Shown one piece after another: positions 52,054 through 59,215 of a stretch of 64,000 nt of DNA (position 1 is its first letter; every line of letters begins with the position of its first letter). This stretch comes from Actinomycetes bacterium (lineage in GTDB: Bacteria; Actinomycetota; CALGFH01), in assembly GCA_030146615.1 (NCBI GenBank), contig JASLBL010000239.1, forward strand, positions 3,426 to 67,425. Reading direction: 5' to 3'. The notes below the pieces were generated by a model, which did no database searches, was not told the DNA's origin, and saw nothing but the letters and a program-made list of their open reading frames with translations. The position numbers and the translations under genes are program-made.

Positions 52054-52563
52054 TCAGCTGGGAGTGGTGTCCTCACTGCTTGCGTCAAGGATCCTTGCGG
52101 GACCCGGGCGCACCTGGATGCGCTTGGGCTTGGCCTCCTCGGCCTTGGGCACCACGATCTCCAGCACCCCGTTGTCGAACGTTGCCTCGATCTGCTCGGC
52201 CTGGACCTGGGCGGGCAGGGTGATTGACCGGCGGAAGCCGCCGTAGCGGCGCTCGACCCGGTGGAACTGCTGCTCGGAGGACTCCTGGGTGAACTGGCGC
52301 TCGCCCTGGATGGTCAGCAGGCCATCCTCCATCGTGATCTGGAGGTCATCGGGCTCAACCCCGGGCAGCTCCACCATCACCAGGTAGGCGTCCTTGCGCT
52401 CGGAGATGTCCAGCGCTGGCGCCCAAGCCGTGGGCATGGCCCGAGCGTTGCCCCGCTGGGCGTGCAGGCCGAGCGCATGGGCGAGCATCGGGCTCATCTG
52501 GGCCATCTCGTCCGGGGCGCTGCGCAGGTCCTCGAATGGGTCCCATCGCATCATGGTGGTCAT
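52054..52563 (-). CDS. Hsp20/alpha-crystallin family small heat-shock protein
   Basis: 169-residue ATP-independent chaperone. The N-terminal arm begins MTTMMRWDPFEDLRS; the alpha-crystallin domain runs about 50-145, from ALDISERKDAYLVMVELPGVEPDDLQITMEDGLLTIQGER to GVLEIVVPKAEE, with GVLEIVVPK the strand-9 signature; an unusual C-terminal tail RPGPARILDASSE follows. GGGAGACCAG precedes the ATG. Expression is probably heat or stress controlled through the palindromes in its promoter. Confidence 0.92.
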   Translation of the reverse strand: MTTMMRWDPFEDLRSAPDEMAQMSPMLAHALGLHAQRGNARAMPTAWAPALDISERKDAYLVMVELPGVEPDDLQITMEDGLLTIQGERQFTQESSEQQFHRVERRYGGFRRSITLPAQVQAEQIEATFDNGVLEIVVPKAEEAKPKRIQVRPGPARILDASSEDTTPS

Positions 52564-52627
52564 CTGGTCTCCCTTGTTCGTGGGCCGTGGGGCCCAGCGG
52601 CTCGGGGAGACGCAGATCCGGGGGCCG

Positions 52628-52690
52628 GTGATCAGCGTTCACTTCCGAGGAAACATTATTCAATATATGTGAACAGCGTTCACCTGTCAA
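52628..52690 (-). promoter_or_regulatory. hsp20 promoter with two palindromic operators
   Basis: On the minus strand TTGACA (52685-52690) and TATATT (52662-52667) are separated by exactly 17 bases. The spacer is filled by the perfect palindrome GTGAAC-GCT-GTTCAC (52669-52683). A second copy, GTGAACGCTGATCAC (one mismatch, 52628-52642), lies 41 bases further on, inside the early transcribed region. The pair is on the same helical face and suggests a repressor that loops or clamps the promoter. The sequence is not CIRCE (GAGTGCTAA type) or HAIR (CTTGAGT type). Confidence 0.75.
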
Positions 52691-52877
52691 GATCGCCGTT
52701 CAGGACCGGGGTGGTTGAGCAGGGACAGTTGGTTGCCGAGCTCGCGCAGGGACTCCTGATGGCGCGTGTCCAGTTCCGTTGCTGATATCTCGTCCATATG
52801 GTATGGATTTCATATCTTCTGAACCACGGAAGGTAGCGCACTTGGGGACGCGGTCCCCTCCAGATGAAGGGCTTGCC

Positions 52878-53264
52878 ATGCTCACCGCTTACGTCGTTGT
52901 CGGTGGCCTGCTCGCCGCCTACCTCACCTTCTCGGTCGCGGCCGACGTCGCCCGCTATCACCGGGTCCTCACCGCCATGGCCAACGCGAACGTGCCGGAA
53001 TCGTGGCTGACCACCCTGGCCACCCTCAAAGCAGCCGGGGCCCTCGGCCTGCTCGTCGGCATCGGCGTGCCACTGATCGGGACGACCACCATAGGCATCT
53101 CCACGGCCGCCGCCGCCATCGGGACGGCCGCGGCCGTCGGCGTCATCGTGTTCTTCGTCGGTGCCGTCATCACCCACCTGCGCGCACGCGACTTCTCGCT
53201 CGCCCCCGCGACCGTGTTCCTCCTGCTCGCGGTGGCCACGCTGGTGTTAGGGCTGGCCTCCTGA
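52878..53264 (+). CDS. DoxX-like small membrane protein
   Basis: 128 residues with four membrane helices (about 3-23, 48-66, 70-95 and 108-127). The loop DVARYHRVLTAMANANVPESWLTTLATLKAAGALGLL is the DoxX-like pattern, in which a helix with basic residues precedes helix 2. GAAGGGCTTGCC precedes the ATG at 52878, which is chosen over an earlier in-frame start. It is transcribed divergently from hsp20 and its stop overlaps the next small gene (TGATG). Confidence 0.78.
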   Translation: MLTAYVVVGGLLAAYLTFSVAADVARYHRVLTAMANANVPESWLTTLATLKAAGALGLLVGIGVPLIGTTTIGISTAAAAIGTAAAVGVIVFFVGAVITHLRARDFSLAPATVFLLLAVATLVLGLAS

Positions 53265-53500
53265 TGGATCTGGCCAAGCATCCGTCGCTGCTGGCCAACC
53301 TCTATGAGTCCAACGGCAACACCCTGGTCCTGGCCGCCCATGCCAACGCCTCGGCCCCGGCCCACTGCCGGCGGGACGCCTCGCTGCCCTACACCGGTTC
53401 TGGTGCCGGTCTGTCGGCCGGAGCGGCCGCTGGGCTGCTGGCGGTGGGAGTAGCGCTGGTGCTTGGCACCCGCCGCCGGTCCGGCTCAGCTGCGCCCTGA
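53264..53500 (+). CDS. Short protein with LPYTG-like cell-wall sorting signal, no signal peptide
   Basis: 78 residues starting within the DoxX stop (TGATG). The C-terminal 40 residues are a classic sorting signal: LPYTG, a hydrophobic span (AAAGLLAVGVALVLG) and an RRR tail. The N-terminus (MDLAKHPSLLANLYESNGNT) is not a signal peptide, so sortase anchoring could not occur as the gene stands. It is probably the surviving 3' end of a longer surface-protein gene, now coupled to the DoxX gene. No sortase gene is in the window. Confidence 0.5.
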   Translation: MDLAKHPSLLANLYESNGNTLVLAAHANASAPAHCRRDASLPYTGSGAGLSAGAAAGLLAVGVALVLGTRRRSGSAAP

Positions 53501-53519
53501 CCTGGGTTCGCGGTTCGGT

Positions 53520-53894
53520 TCAGGCCAGGCCGAGCTGCTTTAGACGCCCGAGGGTGTCCTCCAGGGACCACACCTGGGTAATCCGGCCGTCGCGTATCCG
53601 GAAGATCGACACCTCGTCCACCCGCTCGAAGCGGCGGCCGGTTGGAGGGTGGCCGAGCCACTCACCAAGGTGAGTGGCGGAGCAGGTGAAGCGGCCCACC
53701 ACCTGGTCGCCCTCGGCGATCAGCTCCACGACCTCCATGTGGACATCAGGGAAGCTGGCCCGGAACGGCGCGATCCAGCGCCTCGCGGCCGGGGCAAGCT
53801 CGGGGGCGTACAGCTCGTCGATCGCCTCCAGCCGGCCACCGTTGAGGACTTCGGTGATCAGCCGCCGGATCGTCGCCTTGTCGTGCTCGCTCAC
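53520..53894 (-). CDS. SnoaL-like polyketide cyclase/ester cyclase family protein
   Basis: 124 residues: [73 protein letters not shown] and the final strand [18 protein letters not shown]. The [20 protein letters not shown] block is typical of the SnoaL ester-cyclase subgroup. The catalytic His/Asp arrangement cannot be confirmed and the substrate is unknown. The GTG at 53894 follows GCGAGGAGCATCG. Confidence 0.82.
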   Translation of the reverse strand: MSEHDKATIRRLITEVLNGGRLEAIDELYAPELAPAARRWIAPFRASFPDVHMEVVELIAEGDQVVGRFTCSATHLGEWLGHPPTGRRFERVDEVSIFRIRDGRITQVWSLEDTLGRLKQLGLA

Positions 53895-53920
53895 CGATGC
53901 TCCTCGCGGGGTGTTGCCAC

Positions 53921-54093
53921 TCAGTTCGGCCGTGGGGCGTACATGATCACCGCCACCCCCGGCCAGGCATAGGGTCCCGGCACCGGCGAAGGCCAGGCCG
54001 CGGTGTTCCCGGACGCCTAGCCAGACCAGCCAGGTCCCGCCGAGCTCGGCCAGCGCGGCCAGGGGGACAGAGGATCGAGGGCAGCACGGTCAT
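53921..54093 (-). pseudogene. Remnant of a YnfA/UPF0060 membrane protein gene
   Basis: It starts MTVLPSIL, shifts frame to [29 protein letters not shown], then shifts again to [12 protein letters not shown] and a stop. LAALAEhGGxWLVWxGVREHR and the end VAVIhYAPR are the first and last signatures of the four-helix YnfA family (about 110 residues). The two middle helices are gone, leaving about 55 residues. Such proteins are small multidrug-resistance-like; this one is dead. Confidence 0.6.
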
Positions 54094-54097
54094 GGCG

Positions 54098-54330
54098 TCA
54101 CCCTACCCCGGAGGCGAGGGGCTGGCCTGGCCTTGGCCGGGTGCCGCGTCGTCGCCAATGCCGCGCCCATGCGGGACCTGCGGCGGCCATCCCTAGCAGA
54201 ACAGCCGGGAGGAGCAGGCCGGCAACCACGATCGCCACGCCGGCGAGGAGCCCGGCGGCGGCCAGGGGAGCGGGCAGCAGGCCACACAGGCCACCATGGC
54301 CAGCCCACCGGCCAGAGTGCCCCGCCGGGC
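54098..54330 (-). pseudogene. Remnant of a CxxCC membrane protein
   Basis: The minus strand reads LAGGLAMVACVACC, then after a one-base shift LLAGVAIVVAGLLLPAVLLGMAAAGPAWARHW and a basic tail. A CxxCC motif at the end of a first helix followed by a second helix recalls small mercury/thiol-type membrane proteins, but identification is weak. The reading stops four bases before the YnfA remnant begins, so the two may have formed an operon. The remaining part of the gap up to 54484 shows nothing. Confidence 0.4.
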
Positions 54331-54484
54331 CGGTCGGGGTCCGGTGGGTGAGGCGCGGCTCGGATCGGGTGTCCCGCCGGGTAGGCTGCCAGCCCAGACG
54401 TCAGGGGTGAAGCCAGGTGGCGCGAGAAATGAGCGGATCGCGAGGGCTGGCCGACCGGGCTCGCGTGCGGTCTCGGCCAGCCGC

Positions 54485-55453
54485 CTAGAGCCTGGGCGTT
54501 GCGCGGTGGTAGCGGTCGGCCAGCGCGCGGATGTGGTCGACAAGCTCGGGTGGTTCGCTGACCTCGAAGTCGGCACCGAGCATGCCGAGGTGGACCGCGA
54601 GAGCGTCGAGCGTCGCCGCGCCGGTATGCAGCAGGCAGGTGTCCTTGTCGACCACCTCCAGCAGCCCAACCCCGGGCGGGATCCGCTGGGCGACCGCCTC
54701 GGCCGGCGCGTGCAAGCGCACCTGGGTGCGATAGCGCCATCCAGCGGACCAGCCGCCCCGCGAGATGGAGTCGGCGAGATCGATGTCGGGCAGTTCGCGG
54801 GGCACAAACCGTGGGCCGGTCGGGACGCGGGGCTGGAGGCGGTCGACCCGGAAGGTCCGCCAGTCCTCCCGTTCCACGTCCCAGGCGAGCAGGTACCAGC
54901 GGCGGCCCCAGCACACCAGCCGGTGTGGCTCGGTGGTGCGGAGGCTGGCCGACCCGCCATGGTCGCGGTAGTCGAAGCGCAGCCGCTGCTGGTCGCGGCA
55001 GGCGCCCGCGATCATCGCCAGCACTTCGACGTCCACCGTCGCGCCGGCGGCCTCCATCGGCACCGTCACCGTGTAGGCCGCCACGGCGTTGACCCGACGG
55101 CGCAGCCGCGACGGCAGGACCTGCTCCAGCTTGGCCAGGGCACGGACCGAGGTCTCCTCGATCCCGGCCACCACACCGCCGCTGGCGGCCGTGCGCAGTC
55201 CCACGGCGACCGCGACGGCCTCCTCGTCGTCCAGCAGCAGCGGCGGCAGGGCCGCGCCCGCGCCGAGCCGGTAGCCGCCAGCGACACCCCGGGTCGCGTG
55301 CACCGGGTAGCCGAGGTCGCGGAGCCGCTCCACGTCGCGGCGGACGGTCCGGGCGCTGATGGCGAGCCGGTCGGCCAACTCCGCGCCCGACCAGTCGCGC
55401 CGGGACTGCAGCAGTGACAGCAGTCGCAGCAGCCGCGCCGAAGTCGCCAACAT
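54485..55453 (-). CDS. WYL-domain (YafY/DeoR-type) transcriptional regulator
   Basis: 322 residues. A DeoR-type helix-turn-helix (about 1-58; GAELADRLAISARTVRRDVERL) is followed by a WYL domain (about 135-230; the region WGRRWYLLAWDVEREDWRTFRVDRL carries the name-giving motif in variant form) and a C-terminal dimerisation part (VDHIRALADRYH). WYL domains sense nucleic-acid or nucleotide ligands, yet many of these single-gene regulators control the adjacent divergent gene, here an epoxide hydrolase. A palindrome in the shared 93-base region is its likely site. Confidence 0.87.
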   Translation of the reverse strand: MLATSARLLRLLSLLQSRRDWSGAELADRLAISARTVRRDVERLRDLGYPVHATRGVAGGYRLGAGAALPPLLLDDEEAVAVAVGLRTAASGGVVAGIEETSVRALAKLEQVLPSRLRRRVNAVAAYTVTVPMEAAGATVDVEVLAMIAGACRDQQRLRFDYRDHGGSASLRTTEPHRLVCWGRRWYLLAWDVEREDWRTFRVDRLQPRVPTGPRFVPRELPDIDLADSISRGGWSAGWRYRTQVRLHAPAEAVAQRIPPGVGLLEVVDKDTCLLHTGAATLDALAVHLGMLGADFEVSEPPELVDHIRALADRYHRATPRL

Positions 55454-55474
55454 TCCTGGAGTCTGCCACCTCTA

Positions 55475-55493
55475 GCGGACAGAAACTGACCGC
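55475..55493. promoter_or_regulatory. Palindrome between WYL regulator and epoxide hydrolase
   Basis: GCGGACAG-AAA-CTGACCGC is an 8-3-8 inverted repeat with one mismatched pair, centred 31 bases from the regulator start and 63 bases from the epoxide hydrolase start. Its place in a divergent promoter region fits an operator for the WYL regulator. This is inference from position and symmetry. Confidence 0.5.
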
Positions 55494-55546
55494 AACGGCT
55501 CGTATGGTCGTCCTCGTCGCCGTCCGCCAGTCCGGAAGGAGCCGTC

Positions 55547-56695
55547 ATGGCCGACACCAAGATTCGCCCGTTCCACATCCAGATCCCGCAGGCCGACCTG
55601 GACGACCTCGCCGACCGGCTGGCCCGGACCCGCTGGGCCAACGAGCTCCCCATGGACACCAGCGGCCCGCAGCGGGGCCCGGTCCCGCCGGGCTGGGAGT
55701 ACGGCGTCCCGGTCGGCTACGTCCGTGACCTGGTCGACCACTGGCAGCACCAGTACGACTGGCACACCTGGGAGGCAAGGCTCAACCACTACCCGCAGTT
55801 CATCACCGAGATCGACGGGCAGAGGATCCACTTCCTGCACGTCCGCTCCTCCGAGCCGGAGGCCACGCCGCTGATCCTCACCCACGGCTGGCCCAACACC
55901 TACCTGGAGTACGTCGACCTCGACGGGCCGCTCACCGACCCCCGCGGCCACGGCGGTGAGGCGGCCGACGCCTTCCACGTGGTGGTCCCGTCGCTGCCCG
56001 GCTTCGCCTTCTCCGGGCCCACCCGCGAGCCGGGCTGGGACGCACACCGGACCGCGCGAGCGTGGGCGGAGCTGATGCGGCGGCTCGGCTATGACCGCTA
56101 TGGCGCGCACGGCAACGACGCCGGCGCCATCGTGGCGCCCCTCCAGGGACGGGTCGACCCCGAGCATGTCATCGGGGTGCACGTCAACCAGCTCTTCTCC
56201 TTCCCCTCGGGTGACCCGGCCGAGTTCGAGGGCCTGACGCCCGAGGAGCTGCACTATCTGAACTTCCTGCAGGGCTTCGTCGAGCACGCGGTCCACGACA
56301 AGCTGCAGCAGGCGCAGCCCCAGACGGTCGCGCACGCGCTGGCCGACTCACCGGCCGGGCAGATCGCCTGGAGCGGTCAGCTGTTCGGCGACGCCCTGAG
56401 CAAGGACCACATCATCACCAACGTCGCAATCTACTGGCTGACCAACACGGCGGCGTCGGCGGCCCGCTTCTACTACGAGAACAAGCATGCCGAGCAGCCG
56501 ACCGGGCCGACCACCGTCCCCATCGGCCTGGCCAGCTTCGCCTTCGACTTCCGGCCGATCCGCCGGTTCGCCGAACGCGACCACGCCAACATCGTCTCCT
56601 GGAGCGAGTTCGACCGCGGCAGCCACTGGGCCGCCCACGACGCTCCCGACCTGCTGCTCGGTGACATCCGCCAGTTCTTCCGCACCCTGCGGTGA
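55547..56695 (+). CDS. Epoxide hydrolase (EHN-type alpha/beta hydrolase)
   Basis: 382 residues. The N-terminal EHN domain (RPFHIQIPQADLDDLADRLARTRWANELP) is followed by an alpha/beta-hydrolase core. The oxyanion HGWP is in LILTHGWPNTYLE near residue 110. The nucleophile elbow reads YGAHGNDAGAIV, with Asp in place of Ser as expected for epoxide hydrolases. The catalytic His is near the end in DRGSHWAAHDAPD. Length fits the juvenile-hormone/microsomal-type group. GGAAGGAGCCGTC precedes the ATG. It probably opens epoxides of xenobiotic or terpenoid compounds; substrate unknown. Confidence 0.9.
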   Translation: MADTKIRPFHIQIPQADLDDLADRLARTRWANELPMDTSGPQRGPVPPGWEYGVPVGYVRDLVDHWQHQYDWHTWEARLNHYPQFITEIDGQRIHFLHVRSSEPEATPLILTHGWPNTYLEYVDLDGPLTDPRGHGGEAADAFHVVVPSLPGFAFSGPTREPGWDAHRTARAWAELMRRLGYDRYGAHGNDAGAIVAPLQGRVDPEHVIGVHVNQLFSFPSGDPAEFEGLTPEELHYLNFLQGFVEHAVHDKLQQAQPQTVAHALADSPAGQIAWSGQLFGDALSKDHIITNVAIYWLTNTAASAARFYYENKHAEQPTGPTTVPIGLASFAFDFRPIRRFAERDHANIVSWSEFDRGSHWAAHDAPDLLLGDIRQFFRTLR

Positions 56696-56723
56696 CCTGA
56701 GCGCCATAGGGGTGCCTGCCCGG

Positions 56724-56894
56724 ATGGGCCATGGCGCCGCCGGCCTCCCCCTGCTGGCGACCAAGCTGTTCGTGCCCCGGCCCCGCCCCGACCTGGTCCC
56801 GCGGCCCCGGCTGCTGGCCCGCCTCGACGGCATGACCGAGCTGGCCGGCCCTGCTGCTGATCGTGCGCCTGGAGTGGGAGGGGGACGACCGTGA
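56724..56894 (+). pseudogene. N-terminal fragment of a MalT/LuxR-type regulator
   Basis: LLATKLFVPRPRPDLVPRPRLLARLD is the standard beginning of large LuxR-type ATP-dependent (MalT-like) regulators, just before their Walker A loop. The frame ends 20 residues later without any nucleotide-binding motif; these proteins are normally about 850-950 residues. It is therefore a stub left by a large deletion. It lies just downstream of the epoxide hydrolase. Confidence 0.6.
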
Positions 56895-57010
56895 GCCCTC
56901 TGACCGTCCTGCCGCCGGCATTCGTAAAGCAAGGTAGGTTCTACGACCACAGGCCAGGAAAGGAGCCGCCGTGTCCGCAACCGAGGTCCGCGAGCTGGGG
57001 GAGGCGCCCC

Positions 57011-57493
57011 ATGGCTGCTGAGCTCGCCGACGTCGCCCGGAGCGTGGTCGACGCCAACAGCTACATGGCCCTCGGCACCGCTGATGAGGCCGGGAATCCG
57101 TGGGTCTCGCCGGTGTGGTTTGCCTCCGAGGACTACCGAAACTTCCACTGGGTCTCATCGCCCGACGCCAAGCACTCGCGGAACCTCGCCGCCCACCCCG
57201 AGGTTGCGATCGCGATCTTCGACTCCACGGTCCCGGTCGGCGGCGCCCAGGCCGTGTACATGAAGGGCATGGCCAAGCAGCTCACCGGCGCCGAGCTCGA
57301 ACAGGGTCTTGAGGTCTTTGACCGCGTGTCCCGGCGGGACATCGGTCGCGCCTTTGGACTGGACGATGTGCAGGGATCGGCCCTGTTCCGGCTCTATCGG
57401 GCGACGGTCTCCGAGCACTGGGTGCTGATCCCGGGCCGGGATCCAGACCGTGGCTCGGGGGTCGACCGCAGCGAGCGCGTGTCGCTCGATTGA
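57011..57493 (+). CDS. Pyridoxamine 5'-phosphate oxidase-like FMN-binding protein
   Basis: 160 residues with the split-barrel flavin-binding fold. Landmarks are SYMALGTADEAGNPWVSPVWFASED, FHWVSSPDAKHSRNLAAHPEVAIAIFDS (the flavin-contact region) and YMKGMAKQLTG. The family includes FMN- or F420-using oxidoreductases and haem-binding proteins; which applies here cannot be told. The ATG at 57011 is preceded by GGGGGAGGCG and is preferred over a longer open frame. It is free-standing. Confidence 0.82.
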   Translation: MAAELADVARSVVDANSYMALGTADEAGNPWVSPVWFASEDYRNFHWVSSPDAKHSRNLAAHPEVAIAIFDSTVPVGGAQAVYMKGMAKQLTGAELEQGLEVFDRVSRRDIGRAFGLDDVQGSALFRLYRATVSEHWVLIPGRDPDRGSGVDRSERVSLD

Positions 57494-57580
57494 GAGGTCG
57501 TTTCTCAAGGCCGGGAGGGGCGACCACCGGGGAAGGCGGGCGCTTGGCGGAGGGTGCGGCCAGGGCCGGACAATGGCGCC

Positions 57581-58414
57581 GTGGAGTCCGAGGACATCGT
57601 CGTCACCCACCTGTTCCCGCCCGAGCGGGCGTCGCTCGTGGAGCTGCTCTCCTCGCTTCCCGCTGGGCAGTGGCAGGCACCCACGGTGTGTCCGGGCTGG
57701 TCGGTCAAGGATGTCGCGCTGCATCTGCTGGGCGACGACATCGACCTGCTCTCCCGACGCCGGGACGGCGCCGCCACAGCTGACGCGCCCAGCCAGCCGG
57801 CTGGATTCCAGGAGCTGGTGGTGTCCCTTGACCGGCTGAACCAGACCTGGGTGGAGGCGACCCGCCGGATCAGCACCCGGCTGCTGTGCGAGCTGCTCGC
57901 CGTCACCGGCGAGGCGACCGGGCGCTACCTGACCAGCCTGGATCTGTCTGCGGTGGAGGAATCGGTCTCTTGGATCCGGCCCGACCCGGTCCCGAACTGG
58001 CTGGATGTGGCCCGCCAGTACACCGAGCGGTGGACCCACCAGCAGCAGATCCGCGACGCGGTCGGGGTGCCGGGGCTGAAGGAGCCGGCCTTCATGGCGC
58101 CGGTGCTGGCCACCTTTGTGCACGCGCTGCCACGGGCGTTCACGGGCGTGCCGGCGTCGGTGGGGACGACGGTGGAGGTCGTACTCGCTGGGGAGGCAGG
58201 CGGGTGCTGGGTGCTGACCCGGACGCCGGACGGATGGCGGCTGACGGCAGGCACGGCTGGAGCACCGGCGGCGCGAGTGGTGCTGGACGCCGAGACGGCC
58301 TGGCGGCTGTGGACCAAGGGGATCAGGCCGGACGCGGCCCGGGCAGCGGTCCCAATATCGGGCGATCGTGCGCTTGGCCTTCGGGTCGTGGACGCCGTTG
58401 CCATCGTCGGCTAA
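57581..58414 (+). CDS. Maleylpyruvate isomerase family (mycothiol-dependent DinB-like) protein
   Basis: 277 residues. The N-terminal DinB-like four-helix bundle has the metal-binding His in KDVALHLLGDD and a second His in YTERWTHQQQIRDAVGVPG; a C-terminal SCP2-like domain (GGCWVLTRTPDGWRLTAG) follows. Known relatives use mycothiol, which fits an actinobacterium. GTG 57581 is taken as the start because GACAAT at 57569-57574 sits six bases upstream, as for a leaderless gene, and no ribosome site is visible. Substrate unknown. Confidence 0.82.
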   Translation: MESEDIVVTHLFPPERASLVELLSSLPAGQWQAPTVCPGWSVKDVALHLLGDDIDLLSRRRDGAATADAPSQPAGFQELVVSLDRLNQTWVEATRRISTRLLCELLAVTGEATGRYLTSLDLSAVEESVSWIRPDPVPNWLDVARQYTERWTHQQQIRDAVGVPGLKEPAFMAPVLATFVHALPRAFTGVPASVGTTVEVVLAGEAGGCWVLTRTPDGWRLTAGTAGAPAARVVLDAETAWRLWTKGIRPDAARAAVPISGDRALGLRVVDAVAIVG

Positions 58415-58514
58415 GAGGGTGCGGCAGTAGGTGGGTGGGCGCCGGAGTTTGGGCGTGGTGCGGCATCCGGAAACGGCTGGACCGGTCGTGGCGGGGTTGG
58501 CTAGGGTCGCTGTC

Positions 58515-58982
58515 ATGGACTGGCCGATGGTGCTGCGCGGCATCGATGACGCACTAGCAAGCGATCTGGGCCGCGCTGAGAAGGCGGTCCGGGTCGCTGC
58601 GCTGATCCGGCAAGCAGGGAGCTACCGTTGGGTCGGGCTGTACGCGGTGACCGAGCAGGAGATCATCGCCATCGGCTGGAGCGGACCAGGGGCGCCTGCT
58701 CACCCACGCTTTCCGGTGACCCAAGGGCTCAGCGGGGCGGCTGTTGCCACCAAGGGTGCCGTGGTGGTCAACGACGTGACCGCTGATCCGCGCTACCTGA
58801 CGGCCTTTGCGAGCACCCTGTCGGAGGCGATCGTCCCGGTGGTCGATCCCGGCACGGGCACGGTGGTGGGCACGCTAGATGTGGAAAGCGCCGAGCGGGA
58901 TGCCTTCACCGAAGCCGACCGTCAAGCGCTGGAGGAGTGCGCCGCCGCCCTCAGGGGCCTGGTTGCCGAAGCGGGGTCGTAG
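58515..58982 (+). CDS. Single GAF-domain protein
   Basis: 155 residues forming one GAF domain: VRVAALIRQAGSYRWVGLYAVTEQEIIAIGWSG, GLSGAAVATKGAVVVNDVTADPRY and AIVPVVDPGTGTVVGTLDVESAERDAFTEADRQALEECAAAL. The fold and the DVES.RDAF end resemble free-methionine-R-sulfoxide reductases, but the catalytic Cys in the GAF loop are absent, so it is more likely a small-ligand sensor. TAGGGT ends seven bases before the ATG with no ribosome site, suggesting a leaderless transcript. Confidence 0.78.
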   Translation: MDWPMVLRGIDDALASDLGRAEKAVRVAALIRQAGSYRWVGLYAVTEQEIIAIGWSGPGAPAHPRFPVTQGLSGAAVATKGAVVVNDVTADPRYLTAFASTLSEAIVPVVDPGTGTVVGTLDVESAERDAFTEADRQALEECAAALRGLVAEAGS

Positions 58983-59046
58983 GTCGCCGCGGTCGGCGGG
59001 GTGGTCATGGTCGGCAGTGAGGGCGGACATCAGCGGTACTGGGCGT

Positions 59047-59205
59047 CTAGCCGTAGAGCACGAAGGTGCTGTCGACGCCTCCGGCGCCGAGGATCTCCAG
59101 CAACTCGACCAGGCACTTGGCCTGGTCCTCCTCGTCTCGAATCCTGTCTCCTTGGCGTTCCTGCAAGGCCACCGAGCGCTCGGCATGCGGCTCCGGACCT
59201 TGCAG
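59047..59205 (-). pseudogene. C-terminal scrap of a larger hypothetical protein
   Basis: The minus strand reads EPHAERSVALQERQGDRIRDEEDQAKCLVELLEILGAGGVDSTFVLYG and a stop. RDExxQAxxLxELLEIhxAxGVDSxFVhxx is a recognisable C-terminal pattern of certain actinobacterial TIM-barrel-like proteins sometimes labelled abortive infection proteins. Nothing upstream continues it. Identification is tentative. Confidence 0.35.
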
Positions 59206-59215
59206 GGTGCTTCGA

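Noticed and set aside
52628..52690. Reading the hsp20 operators as CIRCE, HAIR or LexA sites
   Set aside because: Sequence and spacing differ: CIRCE and HAIR have other arms, and LexA boxes have four, not three, bases between GAAC and GTTC.
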